Shown here: positions 25,456 to 34,195 of the stretch, piece by piece
How positions within the stretch are numbered: position 1 is the stretch's first letter
How the letters are laid out: each line of letters begins with the position of its first letter
Origin: Pseudomonadota bacterium
GTDB lineage: Bacteria; Pseudomonadota; Gammaproteobacteria; Steroidobacterales; Steroidobacteraceae
Length of the DNA stretch: 64,000 nt
Direction: 5' to 3'
Assembly: GCA_023433705.1 (NCBI GenBank)
Contig: JAEYUC010000057.1
Span: forward strand, 1-64,000
Translations under genes and position numbers: made by a program
The notes under the pieces: model-generated
Seen by the model: only the letters and a program-made list of their open reading frames with translations
What the model was told of the DNA's origin: nothing
Database searches by the model: none

Positions 25456-27720
25456 ATGCGACGGCTATTGAGATGGATCTTGGGCGCGGCAATCGTGGGC
25501 GTGTTGGCGGCGTTCGGGTTGTACGCGTGGTTCGTGTTGTGGCCGGTCCATACCATTCCGGCGCTCGAGAAGGTCGACGAATACGCCTGGCTCGACCAGG
25601 GATGGGGCGAGGGCCAGGACGCGACGCTGCGCCAGCGCTACTACTACACGGCCCAGGGCACCTCGATGCCGCAGGGCGCGTCGCTCGGTGCGGTGCGGTA
25701 TGCGTGGTTCGTCAATCTCGAACTGCCGCTCTCCAAGCAGCGATTCGCCGACCCGGAACACATGCGCAAGTACCGGTTCCTGGTCGACCCGAAGCCGAGC
25801 CCCGCCAATCCCGACCAGCTGCCGATCGGCTTCACGCGACACTTCGATCCGCGCATCGGCGAATACGTGCTCGACATCACCTGCGCGGCCTGCCACACGG
25901 GCGAGATCCACGTAGAGAAAGACGGCAAGACCCATGCCATCCGCATCGACGGCGGCCAGGCCATGCACGCCTTCACGGACATGTCGCGCGGCAGTTTCGC
26001 GCCCGTGCTCGCGGCGGCGCTGATCGGAACTTCGGTCAACCCGTGGAAGTTCGACCGCTTCGCGCAGAAGGTGCTCGGCGAGGGGTACCCCGAAGGCAAG
26101 CCGCAACTCAAGGAGGCGCTGCGCGCCACCATCAAGGCGATGCTCGCGAGCGGGCAGAACAACCCGCTGCGGGACCTGTACCCGGTGCACGAGGGCTTCG
26201 GCCGCACCGACGCGCTCGGGCGCATCGGCAACACGGCCTTCGGCGATCATCTCTCGACGGCTAACTACCAGGTCGGCGATGCACCGGTGAGTTATCCGTA
26301 CCTGTGGAACATCTGGAAGTTCGACTGGGTGCAGTACAACGGCTCCGTTGCGCAGCCGCTGGCGCGCAACGTCGGCGAGGCGCTGGGTGTCGGTGCGATC
26401 GCGCCGTTGCGCAGCGTCATGAACGCGCCGCTGCCGTCGAGCGAGCGGTACCGCAGCTCGGTCGATATCGCGGGCCTCACGCGCATCGAAAATGCGCTGC
26501 AAATGTTGCGCCCGCCGCGCTGGCCCGAAGACCTCATGGGTGAGATCGACCGCGAGAAGGCGGCGCAGGGCGAGAAGCTGTTCAAGGAGCGTTGCCAGGA
26601 GTGTCACGGGCCCAACGTCGCCGAGCCCGCGCGCGCGAAGGCCGCGGCGCCCCTCAAGCCATCTAACGACCTGGTCTGGCGCATCGAGGTCATTCCGCTC
26701 GAACACATCGGCACGGATCCGACCGCGGCCCAGGGTTTTCTCGAACGCCGCTACGACATTTCCTCGACCGGTCTCACGAAGGCCGAATTGGGCGCCGCGT
26801 TGCGCCCGCTGCTGACACGCGCGCTGGCGCGTGACGCGCGCTTCCGGTTGACCGAGGTCGTGAGGTTGAATGGCGCGGGCGACGAACATGCGCCGCTCGC
26901 GGCGCTGCTCGCGTCATACCCCGACCCGGATGCGGACGCGGTCCCTTCGCTGCCCGAGGAATCGTTCCGCGCGATAGATGCCGCGGTCGTCGCACTCGGC
27001 GCTCCGGACATTGCAGGCGCGGGTCAGCGTCCCGCCGATCCGCTGCAGTGCGACGCCGATTGTCATCTCGAAAACCTTTTCTGGGACGTGCGCCACGGAG
27101 CCAAGAACATCGAGCTCACACTCGACAAGCTCGATCCGAAGAGCCTTTCCGAGGGCCTCGCACTCAACCTCGTCGGCATTCTCATCAAGAACCGTTTCTA
27201 CGCCGACAACGGCATCGACTACGCGACGCAGCAATGCCTCGAGGGATTCGGAGCGCTCGATCTGCCGCAGGAGATCGCCGGTTACAAGCCGCGTCCGCTC
27301 GAAGGTGTGTGGGCGACGCCGCCCTTCCTGCACAACGGTTCCGTTCCGTCGCTGTATGAAATGCTGCTGCCGCCGGAGAAACGCACGAAGCGCTTCTTCG
27401 TCGGACGGCGCGACTTCGATACCAGACATGTCGGATACGCGATCGAACCCGATGCCGAAGGAGAAGACGACGGCTTCTGGCTCGATACGAGCCTCAAGGG
27501 CAACCACAACACCGGCCATGCATTCGCGGCCGACGCCGCCACGTGGCAGAAACACCTGGCCGACCCGAAGAACAATCCGCTGCCGCACGGCGTGATCGGA
27601 CCCGAGTTCACCGACGAGGAAAGGTTCTCGATCATCGAGTACCTCAAGGTGCATCGTGATCCCCAGACGCCGGCTGACTACCAGCCGCCGCAGTGCAAGC
27701 TGTTCGGAGAGACGCTGTGA
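25456..27720 (+). CDS. Multiheme c-type cytochrome, MauG/RoxA/cytochrome c peroxidase-like
   Basis: 754 residues with one N-terminal membrane segment (RWILGAAIVGVLAAFGLYAW), placing the rest in the periplasm. Heme motifs: CAACH (143-147), CQECH (380-384) and a possible non-standard CDADCH (532-537, CxxxCH). The segment EGVWATPPFLHNGSVPSLYEML is typical of di-heme peroxidase-related proteins such as RoxA-like rubber oxygenases. The actual reaction is unknown. GGGAG precedes the ATG. Translationally coupled to the patatin gene (GTGA overlap), suggesting joint action on lipids or hydrophobic substrates. Confidence 0.82.
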   Translation: MRRLLRWILGAAIVGVLAAFGLYAWFVLWPVHTIPALEKVDEYAWLDQGWGEGQDATLRQRYYYTAQGTSMPQGASLGAVRYAWFVNLELPLSKQRFADPEHMRKYRFLVDPKPSPANPDQLPIGFTRHFDPRIGEYVLDITCAACHTGEIHVEKDGKTHAIRIDGGQAMHAFTDMSRGSFAPVLAAALIGTSVNPWKFDRFAQKVLGEGYPEGKPQLKEALRATIKAMLASGQNNPLRDLYPVHEGFGRTDALGRIGNTAFGDHLSTANYQVGDAPVSYPYLWNIWKFDWVQYNGSVAQPLARNVGEALGVGAIAPLRSVMNAPLPSSERYRSSVDIAGLTRIENALQMLRPPRWPEDLMGEIDREKAAQGEKLFKERCQECHGPNVAEPARAKAAAPLKPSNDLVWRIEVIPLEHIGTDPTAAQGFLERRYDISSTGLTKAELGAALRPLLTRALARDARFRLTEVVRLNGAGDEHAPLAALLASYPDPDADAVPSLPEESFRAIDAAVVALGAPDIAGAGQRPADPLQCDADCHLENLFWDVRHGAKNIELTLDKLDPKSLSEGLALNLVGILIKNRFYADNGIDYATQQCLEGFGALDLPQEIAGYKPRPLEGVWATPPFLHNGSVPSLYEMLLPPEKRTKRFFVGRRDFDTRHVGYAIEPDAEGEDDGFWLDTSLKGNHNTGHAFAADAATWQKHLADPKNNPLPHGVIGPEFTDEERFSIIEYLKVHRDPQTPADYQPPQCKLFGETL

Positions 27721-29801
27721 GCGGCGAGCAGGATTTCACCGAGGACTTCGCGGCGGTCGAACGCGCCGAGCTCGAATGGATCCGGCGCCGGCGCCGCGTG
27801 ACCGGCGCGGTCCCGGATAGCGCGCCGCTCGCGGGGCTCGCCCTGTCGGGAGGCGGCATCCGTTCCGCCGCGTTCAACATGGGCGTATTGCAGGCGCTCG
27901 CCAATCGCGGCCTGCTCGATCGCTTCGACTACCTGTCGTCCGTCTCCGGCGGCGGGTACATCGCCTCCTGCCTCACCTGGCTGCGTGCGCACGTGCCCGC
28001 GAGCTCGCTGCAAGGACTCGGCGCCATTCCGCTGGCGAGCGGCACCGGCACGGTGCTCGACTGGCTGCGCGCGCACGGGCGCTATCTCATCGCCGGACCG
28101 GGACTTTCCGGCTGGACGCTGGGCGCGAGCATCCTGGCCGGCACACTGCTCAACCTGTTCGTGCTGATTCCATTCCTGCTGCTGCTGATCGGCATCGCGT
28201 CGGGAGACTACTTCGCCTTTGCATTTCCGCACGACCTGGCGCTGCCCGGTGCGACGGCGGTGGACGCGCACGACGGATTCTTTCTCTTCGGCGTGGCCGG
28301 CGTCGGCTTGCTGGCGCTCTACCTGGTCGCGACACTGCTGTTCGCCTTCAGCACGGTGCTGCCACCGTTGCGCCAGATGAGCGCGGGACAGTACCTGCGG
28401 CTGAGCCTGGGCAAACTACTCGGCGGCGCGGTGATCTGCATCGGCATCGGCCTGTTCCCGGTGCTCGTCGGCATCGAGCGAACCGTGTTCAGCATGGTGA
28501 AATCCGAAACCGCCGTCGAACTGACCCGGCACTTCACCTGGCTCGCGCCGCTGGTGACCGGCGCGCTGTCCGTGCGCCAGGCGGGCAAAGCGGGCAAACA
28601 CTCCGGCGCGTTCGCCGTCGCCGGCCTCGCGCTGGTGCTGATCGGCCTGTTCACGGGCCTCTATCATCTGGCGCATCACACCCCTTTGCTCAACACGCCG
28701 GTGTTCCACGCGTGGCTCGCGCTTTCAGCCTTGTTTGCATTCACGTGCGACATCAACGCGATTTCGATGCACAGCTACTACCGCAGCCGGCTGGCCGAGG
28801 CGTTCCTGCCCGCCGTGTCGCCCGACGACAGGCATCCGGCGTTGTTCCGGCTCGCCGATGTACGCGCGGAATCCGGCGGTCCGTTCCACATCATCAACAC
28901 GACGCTCAACACCACGAGCTCGACGGACGCGAAGCGCCGCGCGCGCAACGGCGAGAACATGATCCTCACGCCGCTGTACTGCGGCTCGACCGCGACCGGT
29001 TTTCGCCGTACGACCAACTACCTGCGCGGCGAGCTCACGCTCTCGACCGCGTTCGCCGTGTCGGGCGCCGCCGTCGACCCGGACACGATCGCGACGAGTT
29101 CGCGGCCGGTGAGCTTCCTGATGGCGCTGCTCAACGTGCGGCTCGGCGTGTGGGTCTCGAACCCGCGTCACGAGCCGCGCCGCTGGCGCTGGCCCGCGTG
29201 GTACCAGCTCATGCTTCGCGAAATGATGGGCATCGGGCTCGATGAAAAGCAGGCGCGTATTCACCTGTCCGACGGCGGTCACTTCGAGAACCTCGGTGTC
29301 TACGAACTGCTGCGCCGCCGTTGCCGCTACATATTCGTGAGCGATGCGGGCGCCGATCCGAACGCGACGCTCGCGGATCTCGCGCAGGCGGTGCAGCGCG
29401 CGCGCGCCGACTTCGGGGCCGACGTGAACATCTGCGCGGATCCGCTGTTCCATCGCGACGAGCTGCTGCCGCGCCAGCGCGCGCACCTGGTCGGCGAGGT
29501 GACCTACGCGGATGGCAGCCGCGGCGAAATCCTCTATCTCAAGGCGCTCGTGCGCACCGACCTGAGCGCCGACATCTACGGGTACTGGCGCACGAATCCG
29601 GAGTTTCCGAACCAGTCCACGGCCAACCAGTTCTACGGCGAGATGCAGTTCGACAGCTATCGCGAGCTCGGCCGGCAACTCACCGAGGGCATCATCGGCG
29701 AGGAGGACGCGGGGATCGAGACCGTGTTCGCGCGCTGGCGCGCCAGGCCGGCGGCTCGCGCCGGGTCGGTCGCCGTCAGGGAGACAGCGGATCTGGCGTG
29801 A
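27717..29801 (+). CDS. Patatin-like phospholipase with central membrane helices
   Basis: 694 residues. The patatin core is split around a membrane block: N-terminal oxyanion loop SGGGIRSAAF and nucleophile elbow SVSGGG (about residues 45-85), then about four to five hydrophobic helices (roughly 135-345), then the catalytic aspartate motif DGGHFENLG (about 520). This gives an acyl hydrolase anchored in the inner membrane. The GTG start overlaps the stop of the preceding cytochrome gene. Its last 26 bases overlap the end of the convergent BlaR-like gene. Confidence 0.85.
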   Translation: MSGEQDFTEDFAAVERAELEWIRRRRRVTGAVPDSAPLAGLALSGGGIRSAAFNMGVLQALANRGLLDRFDYLSSVSGGGYIASCLTWLRAHVPASSLQGLGAIPLASGTGTVLDWLRAHGRYLIAGPGLSGWTLGASILAGTLLNLFVLIPFLLLLIGIASGDYFAFAFPHDLALPGATAVDAHDGFFLFGVAGVGLLALYLVATLLFAFSTVLPPLRQMSAGQYLRLSLGKLLGGAVICIGIGLFPVLVGIERTVFSMVKSETAVELTRHFTWLAPLVTGALSVRQAGKAGKHSGAFAVAGLALVLIGLFTGLYHLAHHTPLLNTPVFHAWLALSALFAFTCDINAISMHSYYRSRLAEAFLPAVSPDDRHPALFRLADVRAESGGPFHIINTTLNTTSSTDAKRRARNGENMILTPLYCGSTATGFRRTTNYLRGELTLSTAFAVSGAAVDPDTIATSSRPVSFLMALLNVRLGVWVSNPRHEPRRWRWPAWYQLMLREMMGIGLDEKQARIHLSDGGHFENLGVYELLRRRCRYIFVSDAGADPNATLADLAQAVQRARADFGADVNICADPLFHRDELLPRQRAHLVGEVTYADGSRGEILYLKALVRTDLSADIYGYWRTNPEFPNQSTANQFYGEMQFDSYRELGRQLTEGIIGEEDAGIETVFARWRARPAARAGSVAVRETADLA

Positions 29802-30708
29802 GCGCCGTGCCCCATCGGCCGCAGGGTGGCTGGCAGTCCCCGTTTACGTAGATCTCGAGTCCGAACTCCTCCGCGAGTAGTTTGGTCAACGGTTGGCGCA
29901 GCGCGTAGCTGTCGAAGCGTTCGGGCTCGCGTATGCCAGCGGTTACGAACACATCGTGGCGCGAGTTGGTCAGCCAGTCCTCCTGTCCGCTCGCGACGAA
30001 ATGATTGCCGCGCACGAAGTACGGATGCACGCCGTAGGCGAGCGCCGCCAGGTCGCGGATGGTGGCGTTGCGAATGAGCACGCCGCGGCCCTCCGCGCGG
30101 ATTTCGAAGCGTGCGCCCATGCCATGAACCGCGGGCCGTATGCGCATCGGGGCGCCGCGCAACGAGAGCGCATTGGCAATGAGGACCTCGCGCCGATGCA
30201 GCGAACCTTCGATCGCACCGCCCGTGAGCGGCAGGGCAAGCGCGACGAGTGCCAGGGTGGTGAACAGCGCACTCCTGAAAAAGCCGAGCCCGGGCTGCCG
30301 ATCGTCCGGATCGCGTTCGAGGCGCATGCGCTCGGCGTACGCGTGGAGCTCATCCTCGTTTCTGCGCCGGGACATCCAGCGCAACAAGGCGATGGATGCC
30401 GCCAACGCCACGATCAGCAGCAGCCAGGTCCGACCGAGAAAAGCCGCCGGCGCGAACCAGGGCGTCCCGACATCGACGGCCGCGACGATCTTCGCAGGCG
30501 GCGGATCGCTCGAAAACGTGACCGGGAAGCCGTGCCAGAACCCAAGTGCAAATAGCACGTGGAACGGGACGAGAAACTTGAGCGCCGCGATGCGATACAG
30601 CCATGACCGAACGATGGCGGCATTGCCGCGCGCGAGCCACGCCAGGAGGCAGGCAGCCCCGGAGAACTGCAGCGATTGCCACAGGTGATCGACGGTCCCG
30701 GCGAGCAT
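29776..30708 (-). CDS. Truncated BlaR-like membrane sensor with DUF3738-like C-terminus, second copy
   Basis: 310 residues, paralogue of the products of 21067-22023 and 30715-32073. N-terminus DHLWQSLQFSGAACLLAWL and two to three helices, no HExxH zinc motif, then a DUF3738-like segment (DLAALAYGVHPYFVRG) and the tail motif CQPPCG. It starts six bases after the M56 sensor gene stop and so forms the third gene of a blaI-M56-sensor operon. Loss of the peptidase domain with retention of the sensor-like tail suggests a decoy, co-sensor or ligand-binding subunit. Function unknown. Confidence 0.7.
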   Translation of the reverse strand: MLAGTVDHLWQSLQFSGAACLLAWLARGNAAIVRSWLYRIAALKFLVPFHVLFALGFWHGFPVTFSSDPPPAKIVAAVDVGTPWFAPAAFLGRTWLLLIVALAASIALLRWMSRRRNEDELHAYAERMRLERDPDDRQPGLGFFRSALFTTLALVALALPLTGGAIEGSLHRREVLIANALSLRGAPMRIRPAVHGMGARFEIRAEGRGVLIRNATIRDLAALAYGVHPYFVRGNHFVASGQEDWLTNSRHDVFVTAGIREPERFDSYALRQPLTKLLAEEFGLEIYVNGDCQPPCGRWGTALTPDPLSP

Positions 30709-30714
30709 GGAACT

Positions 30715-32073
30715 CTATCGGGAGTCGGGAGGGTCGAGCGATGCGATCCGGCCGCAGGGATCCTGGCAGCGCCGGTTGACGTGGATCTCCATGCCGAAGC
30801 GGCTGGCGAGTAGTTTGGTCACCGTGCCCTGAAGCGCGTGCGGGTCGAAGTGCTCGGGCTCGTTGACGGGTCGCGGCAACCGGGCGAGCACGTCGTAGCG
30901 CACGTCGTCCAGCAGCGAATCGAAGCCGACGATCTTCCAGGACTCGACGCCGTACGCGAGCGCGACCAGGTCGCGCAACGAACTGTTGCGGATCACGACG
31001 CGATCGCCGTTGACGAGGACCGACTGGTAGGCCGGACCGCCGGGAGCCGCCAGCGAGATCGAGATTTCGGCCGCGCCGAGCGCGTTCGCGTGGCTGCGCA
31101 TCAGCTGGTAGCGATGCAGTGCGACGTCGAAGGCGCCGGCGAAAACCGGCACCGTCGCGACGATCATCGTGCAGGCGCAGAGCATTCCCGCCTTCACGAA
31201 CCCGAGCGAACGCGGCGGCGCGGCCGCGAGGATCTCGCGCACGCGTTGCGTCAGGTTCCCGGCCGTGGCCGAAGACAGCAGCGCGGGCCCGTGGCCGGCC
31301 TGGGCCCGGCAGTGACGGCACACGGCGAGGATGCCGGCCGCGTAGTCCGCCGGATCGTGGCCGCGGTCGATCACCGCCTCGTCGCACGCGCGCTCGCGTT
31401 CCTCGAGCATGCGCCGGCCTATCCACCACACGGGTGGATAGAACCAGAACAGGGCCTCGACCAGGCGATGCAGGCTCGCCTTGAGGTTGTCGTGCCGCGA
31501 GATGTGCTCGCGTTCGTGCGCGAGCACCGCCTCGAGCTGCGGCGCGGTCAGTTTCCCGAGCAGCGCGACCGGAAGCAGCACCACCGGCTGAAAGACGCGG
31601 GCCGCGGACGGTTCGATGTCCGCATCCGTGATCCACGCATCCGGCGATGCGCCCGGCGCCGGTCTCGCTGCCCGGGAAATCCTGCTGACCGCGCGCCAGG
31701 CGACGAACCAGCGCAGCAGCACGAGCGACGCCCCGATCGCCCACACGCCGATCAATACGGCTTCGAGCCCGAGGCTCGCGGTGGCGTCCGGAGAAATCGA
31801 AACGGAGAGGAAACTGGTCGGCGAAAGCACCGGGAATGCAGCACTCAATGCTTCGTCGAGGAGATCGGGCTGGGCCGCGACGGGCGGCAACACCCCGGCC
31901 AGCGAGCCCAGCGAATACAGCAGCGAAAACGGCACGAGGAACTTGAGCGATGCGAGCATCCACAACCAGTGGCGCAGCGCCGCGCCATTCGCGCGCAGCC
32001 CGAACATCAGCAGCCAGATGCCGGCGCAGAACAGCGTCGACTGCCACAGATGATCGAGCAGCGCGCCGATCAT
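30715..32073 (-). CDS. BlaR1/MecR1-type M56 metallopeptidase with DUF3738-like sensor tail
   Basis: 452 residues. Membrane helices flank a cytoplasmic M56 zinc-peptidase domain with HEREH in LAHEREHISRHDN and a downstream ERACDEAV glutamate motif. The C-terminal extracytoplasmic part is not a penicillin-binding domain but a DUF3738-like region (DLVALAYGVESWKIVG) ending in CQDPCG. By analogy with BlaR1, ligand sensing outside would trigger cleavage of BlaI. The ATG overlaps the blaI stop (ATGA). The ligand is unknown and unlikely to be read by acylation, as no SxxK sensor is present. Confidence 0.87.
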   Translation of the reverse strand: MIGALLDHLWQSTLFCAGIWLLMFGLRANGAALRHWLWMLASLKFLVPFSLLYSLGSLAGVLPPVAAQPDLLDEALSAAFPVLSPTSFLSVSISPDATASLGLEAVLIGVWAIGASLVLLRWFVAWRAVSRISRAARPAPGASPDAWITDADIEPSAARVFQPVVLLPVALLGKLTAPQLEAVLAHEREHISRHDNLKASLHRLVEALFWFYPPVWWIGRRMLEERERACDEAVIDRGHDPADYAAGILAVCRHCRAQAGHGPALLSSATAGNLTQRVREILAAAPPRSLGFVKAGMLCACTMIVATVPVFAGAFDVALHRYQLMRSHANALGAAEISISLAAPGGPAYQSVLVNGDRVVIRNSSLRDLVALAYGVESWKIVGFDSLLDDVRYDVLARLPRPVNEPEHFDPHALQGTVTKLLASRFGMEIHVNRRCQDPCGRIASLDPPDSR

Positions 32074-32462
32074 CTGGCCTTGTCCTTCGCGCGGCTGGCG
32101 TGTTCGCGCAGCAGCTTCTGCGCGTCCTCGATGTCCTCGTTCGAAATCTTGCCCATTTCGACCAGGTGCGCCATCACCGGGCCCGCGCTTCCGCCGAACA
32201 GGCCTAACAACTCCTTGAGCAGCCGGGTCTGCACCGATTCGCGCGAGGTGGTGGCCTCGAACACGTGCGCGTTGCCTATCTTCTTGGTGCGCCGCACGGC
32301 GCCCTTGGCCTCGAGCCGGTAGACCATGGTCTGCACCGTGGTGTAGGCCGGCCGGTCGCGCTTCACGATGGCCTCGTGGATTTCGCGGATGGAGCGCGGC
32401 CCGTGACCCCACAACTCGCCCATGATTTTCAACTCGATCGGACTCAGCTTCGGCTCGGCCAC
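32070..32462 (-). CDS. blaI: BlaI/MecI-family transcriptional repressor
   Basis: 130-residue winged-helix repressor. The DNA-binding domain (LSPIELKIMGELWGHGP through TVQTMVYRLEAKG) occupies about residues 5-80; the C-terminal helical part mediates dimerisation. GTG start with AGGAG upstream. First gene of the operon with the M56 sensor. Its own promoter carries palindromes at 32486-32529, so it is probably autoregulated. A similar operator precedes the serine hydrolase at 22067, which makes that gene a likely target. Confidence 0.92.
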   Translation of the reverse strand: MAEPKLSPIELKIMGELWGHGPRSIREIHEAIVKRDRPAYTTVQTMVYRLEAKGAVRRTKKIGNAHVFEATTSRESVQTRLLKELLGLFGGSAGPVMAHLVEMGKISNEDIEDAQKLLREHASRAKDKAR

Positions 32463-32485
32463 GTCGGCTCCTGTTCTAAAACATG

Positions 32486-32529
32486 GTTGTATTTACAACT
32501 GTGGTCTACTCTATGACACGTGTAGTAGA
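32486..32529 (-). promoter_or_regulatory. BlaI operators upstream of blaI
   Basis: Two dyads: GTTGTATTTACAAC (32486-32499, perfect 6-bp arms) and TCTACTCTATGACACGTGTAGTAGA (seen as TCTACT at 32505-32510 and AGTAGA at 32524-32529). Bases 32494-32527 align with the operator upstream of the serine hydrolase. The sites lie 24-67 bases upstream of the GTG start, a position suited to blocking transcription. Confidence 0.68.
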
Positions 32530-32561
32530 GGACGCAATGGGGATTTCACATTGCACCGCGA

Positions 32562-33455
32562 TCACGCCGGGCGAGGGGTCCGGCAGTCCCTACCGCCGAA
32601 TTTCTCCAGCATGATCTCGATGAGCGCGCGGACCTTGCGTGGCGCATTTCCGCCGGGCGGTCGCAAGACGAACACGCCCGCATCGGGCAGGGGGTAGTCC
32701 GGCAGCAGCGGCACCAGGGCGCCACTCGCGATGTGCTCCTCGATCAGGAAGTCGGGAAGCATCGAGACTCCCAGGGCCGCGAGCACGGCGGGCACCAGCG
32801 CCGCGCCGTTGTCCGCGGTGAACCGGGCCCGGGGGTGGAAGGTCATCACACGTCCTTCGTGTTCGAACACCCACGGCACGCCGGCCTGCGCGATCGCGGG
32901 GTGATCCTCGAGGTCTTCCAGGGTGCGCGGCTCGGGATGAGATTCGAGGTAGCGAGGACTCGCGACGAGGCGACCGCCCAACGATGTTACGCGGCGCGCG
33001 ATCAGGCGCGAATCGCTGAGGCGTCCGAGGCGGATCGCCGCGTCGAAACCGTCGGCCACGAGATCGACCATCCGGTCGCTGTAGGACGCGTGGATCTCCA
33101 GTTCGGGATGCCGCGCCGCGAGCTCGGCGAGCACGGGAGAGAAATGCGTGGGTCCGAACGACAGCGGCGCCGCGACACGCAGGCGGCCGCGCACCGGTCC
33201 ATCGGCCGCGACGATGTCGCGCGCGGCCTCGTCTTCCGCGGCGATGCGCATCCCGTGATCGCGAAAGTTTGCGCCGGCTTCGGTGAGCGCCGCGCCGCGC
33301 GTGGTCCGGGTCAGCAGTACGGCGCCGAGATCCTTCTCGAGCCGGGCGATCTGCCGGCTGACGACGGACTTGCTGACGCCCAGTCGCTGGGCCGCCGCCG
33401 TGAGGCCACCCGTGTCGGCAACGGCCAAAAAGGCCCGGATATCATCGATTTCCAT
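32562..33455 (-). CDS. LysR-family transcriptional regulator
   Basis: 297 residues with an N-terminal winged HTH (AFLAVADTGGLTAAAQRLGVSKSVVSRQIARLEKDLG) and a C-terminal effector-binding domain. Similar to the group of LysR proteins that control a neighbouring quinone or azoreductase gene. Divergent from the azoreductase gene; the 113-base gap holds a widely spaced inverted repeat, GCGTTCC (33460-33466) and GGAACGC (33517-33523), which may be part of its operator. Likely regulator of that gene and of itself. Confidence 0.9.
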   Translation of the reverse strand: MEIDDIRAFLAVADTGGLTAAAQRLGVSKSVVSRQIARLEKDLGAVLLTRTTRGAALTEAGANFRDHGMRIAAEDEAARDIVAADGPVRGRLRVAAPLSFGPTHFSPVLAELAARHPELEIHASYSDRMVDLVADGFDAAIRLGRLSDSRLIARRVTSLGGRLVASPRYLESHPEPRTLEDLEDHPAIAQAGVPWVFEHEGRVMTFHPRARFTADNGAALVPAVLAALGVSMLPDFLIEEHIASGALVPLLPDYPLPDAGVFVLRPPGGNAPRKVRALIEIMLEKFGGRDCRTPRPA

Positions 33456-33568
33456 CTTTGCGTTCCACTTTCAGCGACACCGAGTCGCAGATTTGGCGGC
33501 TACTAAACCGCTTTTAGGAACGCCACCATGCACTCACGCCAAAACGAATTCAACAGGAAGGAGTGCCC

Positions 33569-34195
33569 ATGAAGTCCTTGTTGGTCATCAACAGCAGTGC
33601 CGCCCGCGAAGACTCCGTTTCTCGAGTGCTGGTGCAGGAGACGGTTGAGCGACTGCTGGCCGAACATCCCGAGGTGACGGTGAAGAGCCGCGATCTCGGT
33701 CGCATTCCGGTGCCGCACCTCTCCGTGGATACGCTCGCCGGCGTGCGTGGCACGCCCGTCAGCGATGCCGAGCGCAAGGCGCGCGTGTTGTCCGACGAGC
33801 TCATCGCCGAGCTGCGCGCCGCCGACACGATCGTGATTGGCGCGCCGATGTACAACTTCGGCGTCTCGACCACGCTGCGCGCGTGGTTCGACCACGTGCT
33901 GCGCGCGGGCGAGACCTTCTCCTATTCGGAGGCAGGCCCGGAAGGACTGCTGACCGGAAAGCGTGTCATCGTGATCGAGAGTCGCGGCGGCCTGTACAGC
34001 GAAGGGCCGGCGAGCGCGATCGATTTCCAGGAGCCGTACCTGCGGCACCTGCTCGGTTTCGTCGGCCTGACCGACGTGACGTTCGTGCGCGCGGAGAAGA
34101 TCGGTTACGGGCCGGACGCCCGCGCCGCGGCGATGGCGCAGGCGCGCCGCGAAATCTCGCGGCTCGCCACGGCGCCACTGCCGCGCGCCGCCTAA
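33569..34195 (+). CDS. azoR: FMN-dependent NADH-azoreductase / quinone reductase
   Basis: 208-residue flavodoxin-like fold enzyme reducing quinones and azo compounds with NAD(P)H. Matches AzoR: N-terminal KSLLVINSSAAREDSVSR (FMN phosphate loop), APMYNFGVSTTLRAWFDHV in the middle and ESRGGLYS. A very strong AGGAAGGAG ribosome-binding site lies at 33555-33563, so the ATG at 33569 is the start and not the GTG at 33563. The divergent LysR gene probably controls it. Its last bases overlap the convergent flavoprotein gene. Confidence 0.92.
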   Translation: MKSLLVINSSAAREDSVSRVLVQETVERLLAEHPEVTVKSRDLGRIPVPHLSVDTLAGVRGTPVSDAERKARVLSDELIAELRAADTIVIGAPMYNFGVSTTLRAWFDHVLRAGETFSYSEAGPEGLLTGKRVIVIESRGGLYSEGPASAIDFQEPYLRHLLGFVGLTDVTFVRAEKIGYGPDARAAAMAQARREISRLATAPLPRAA

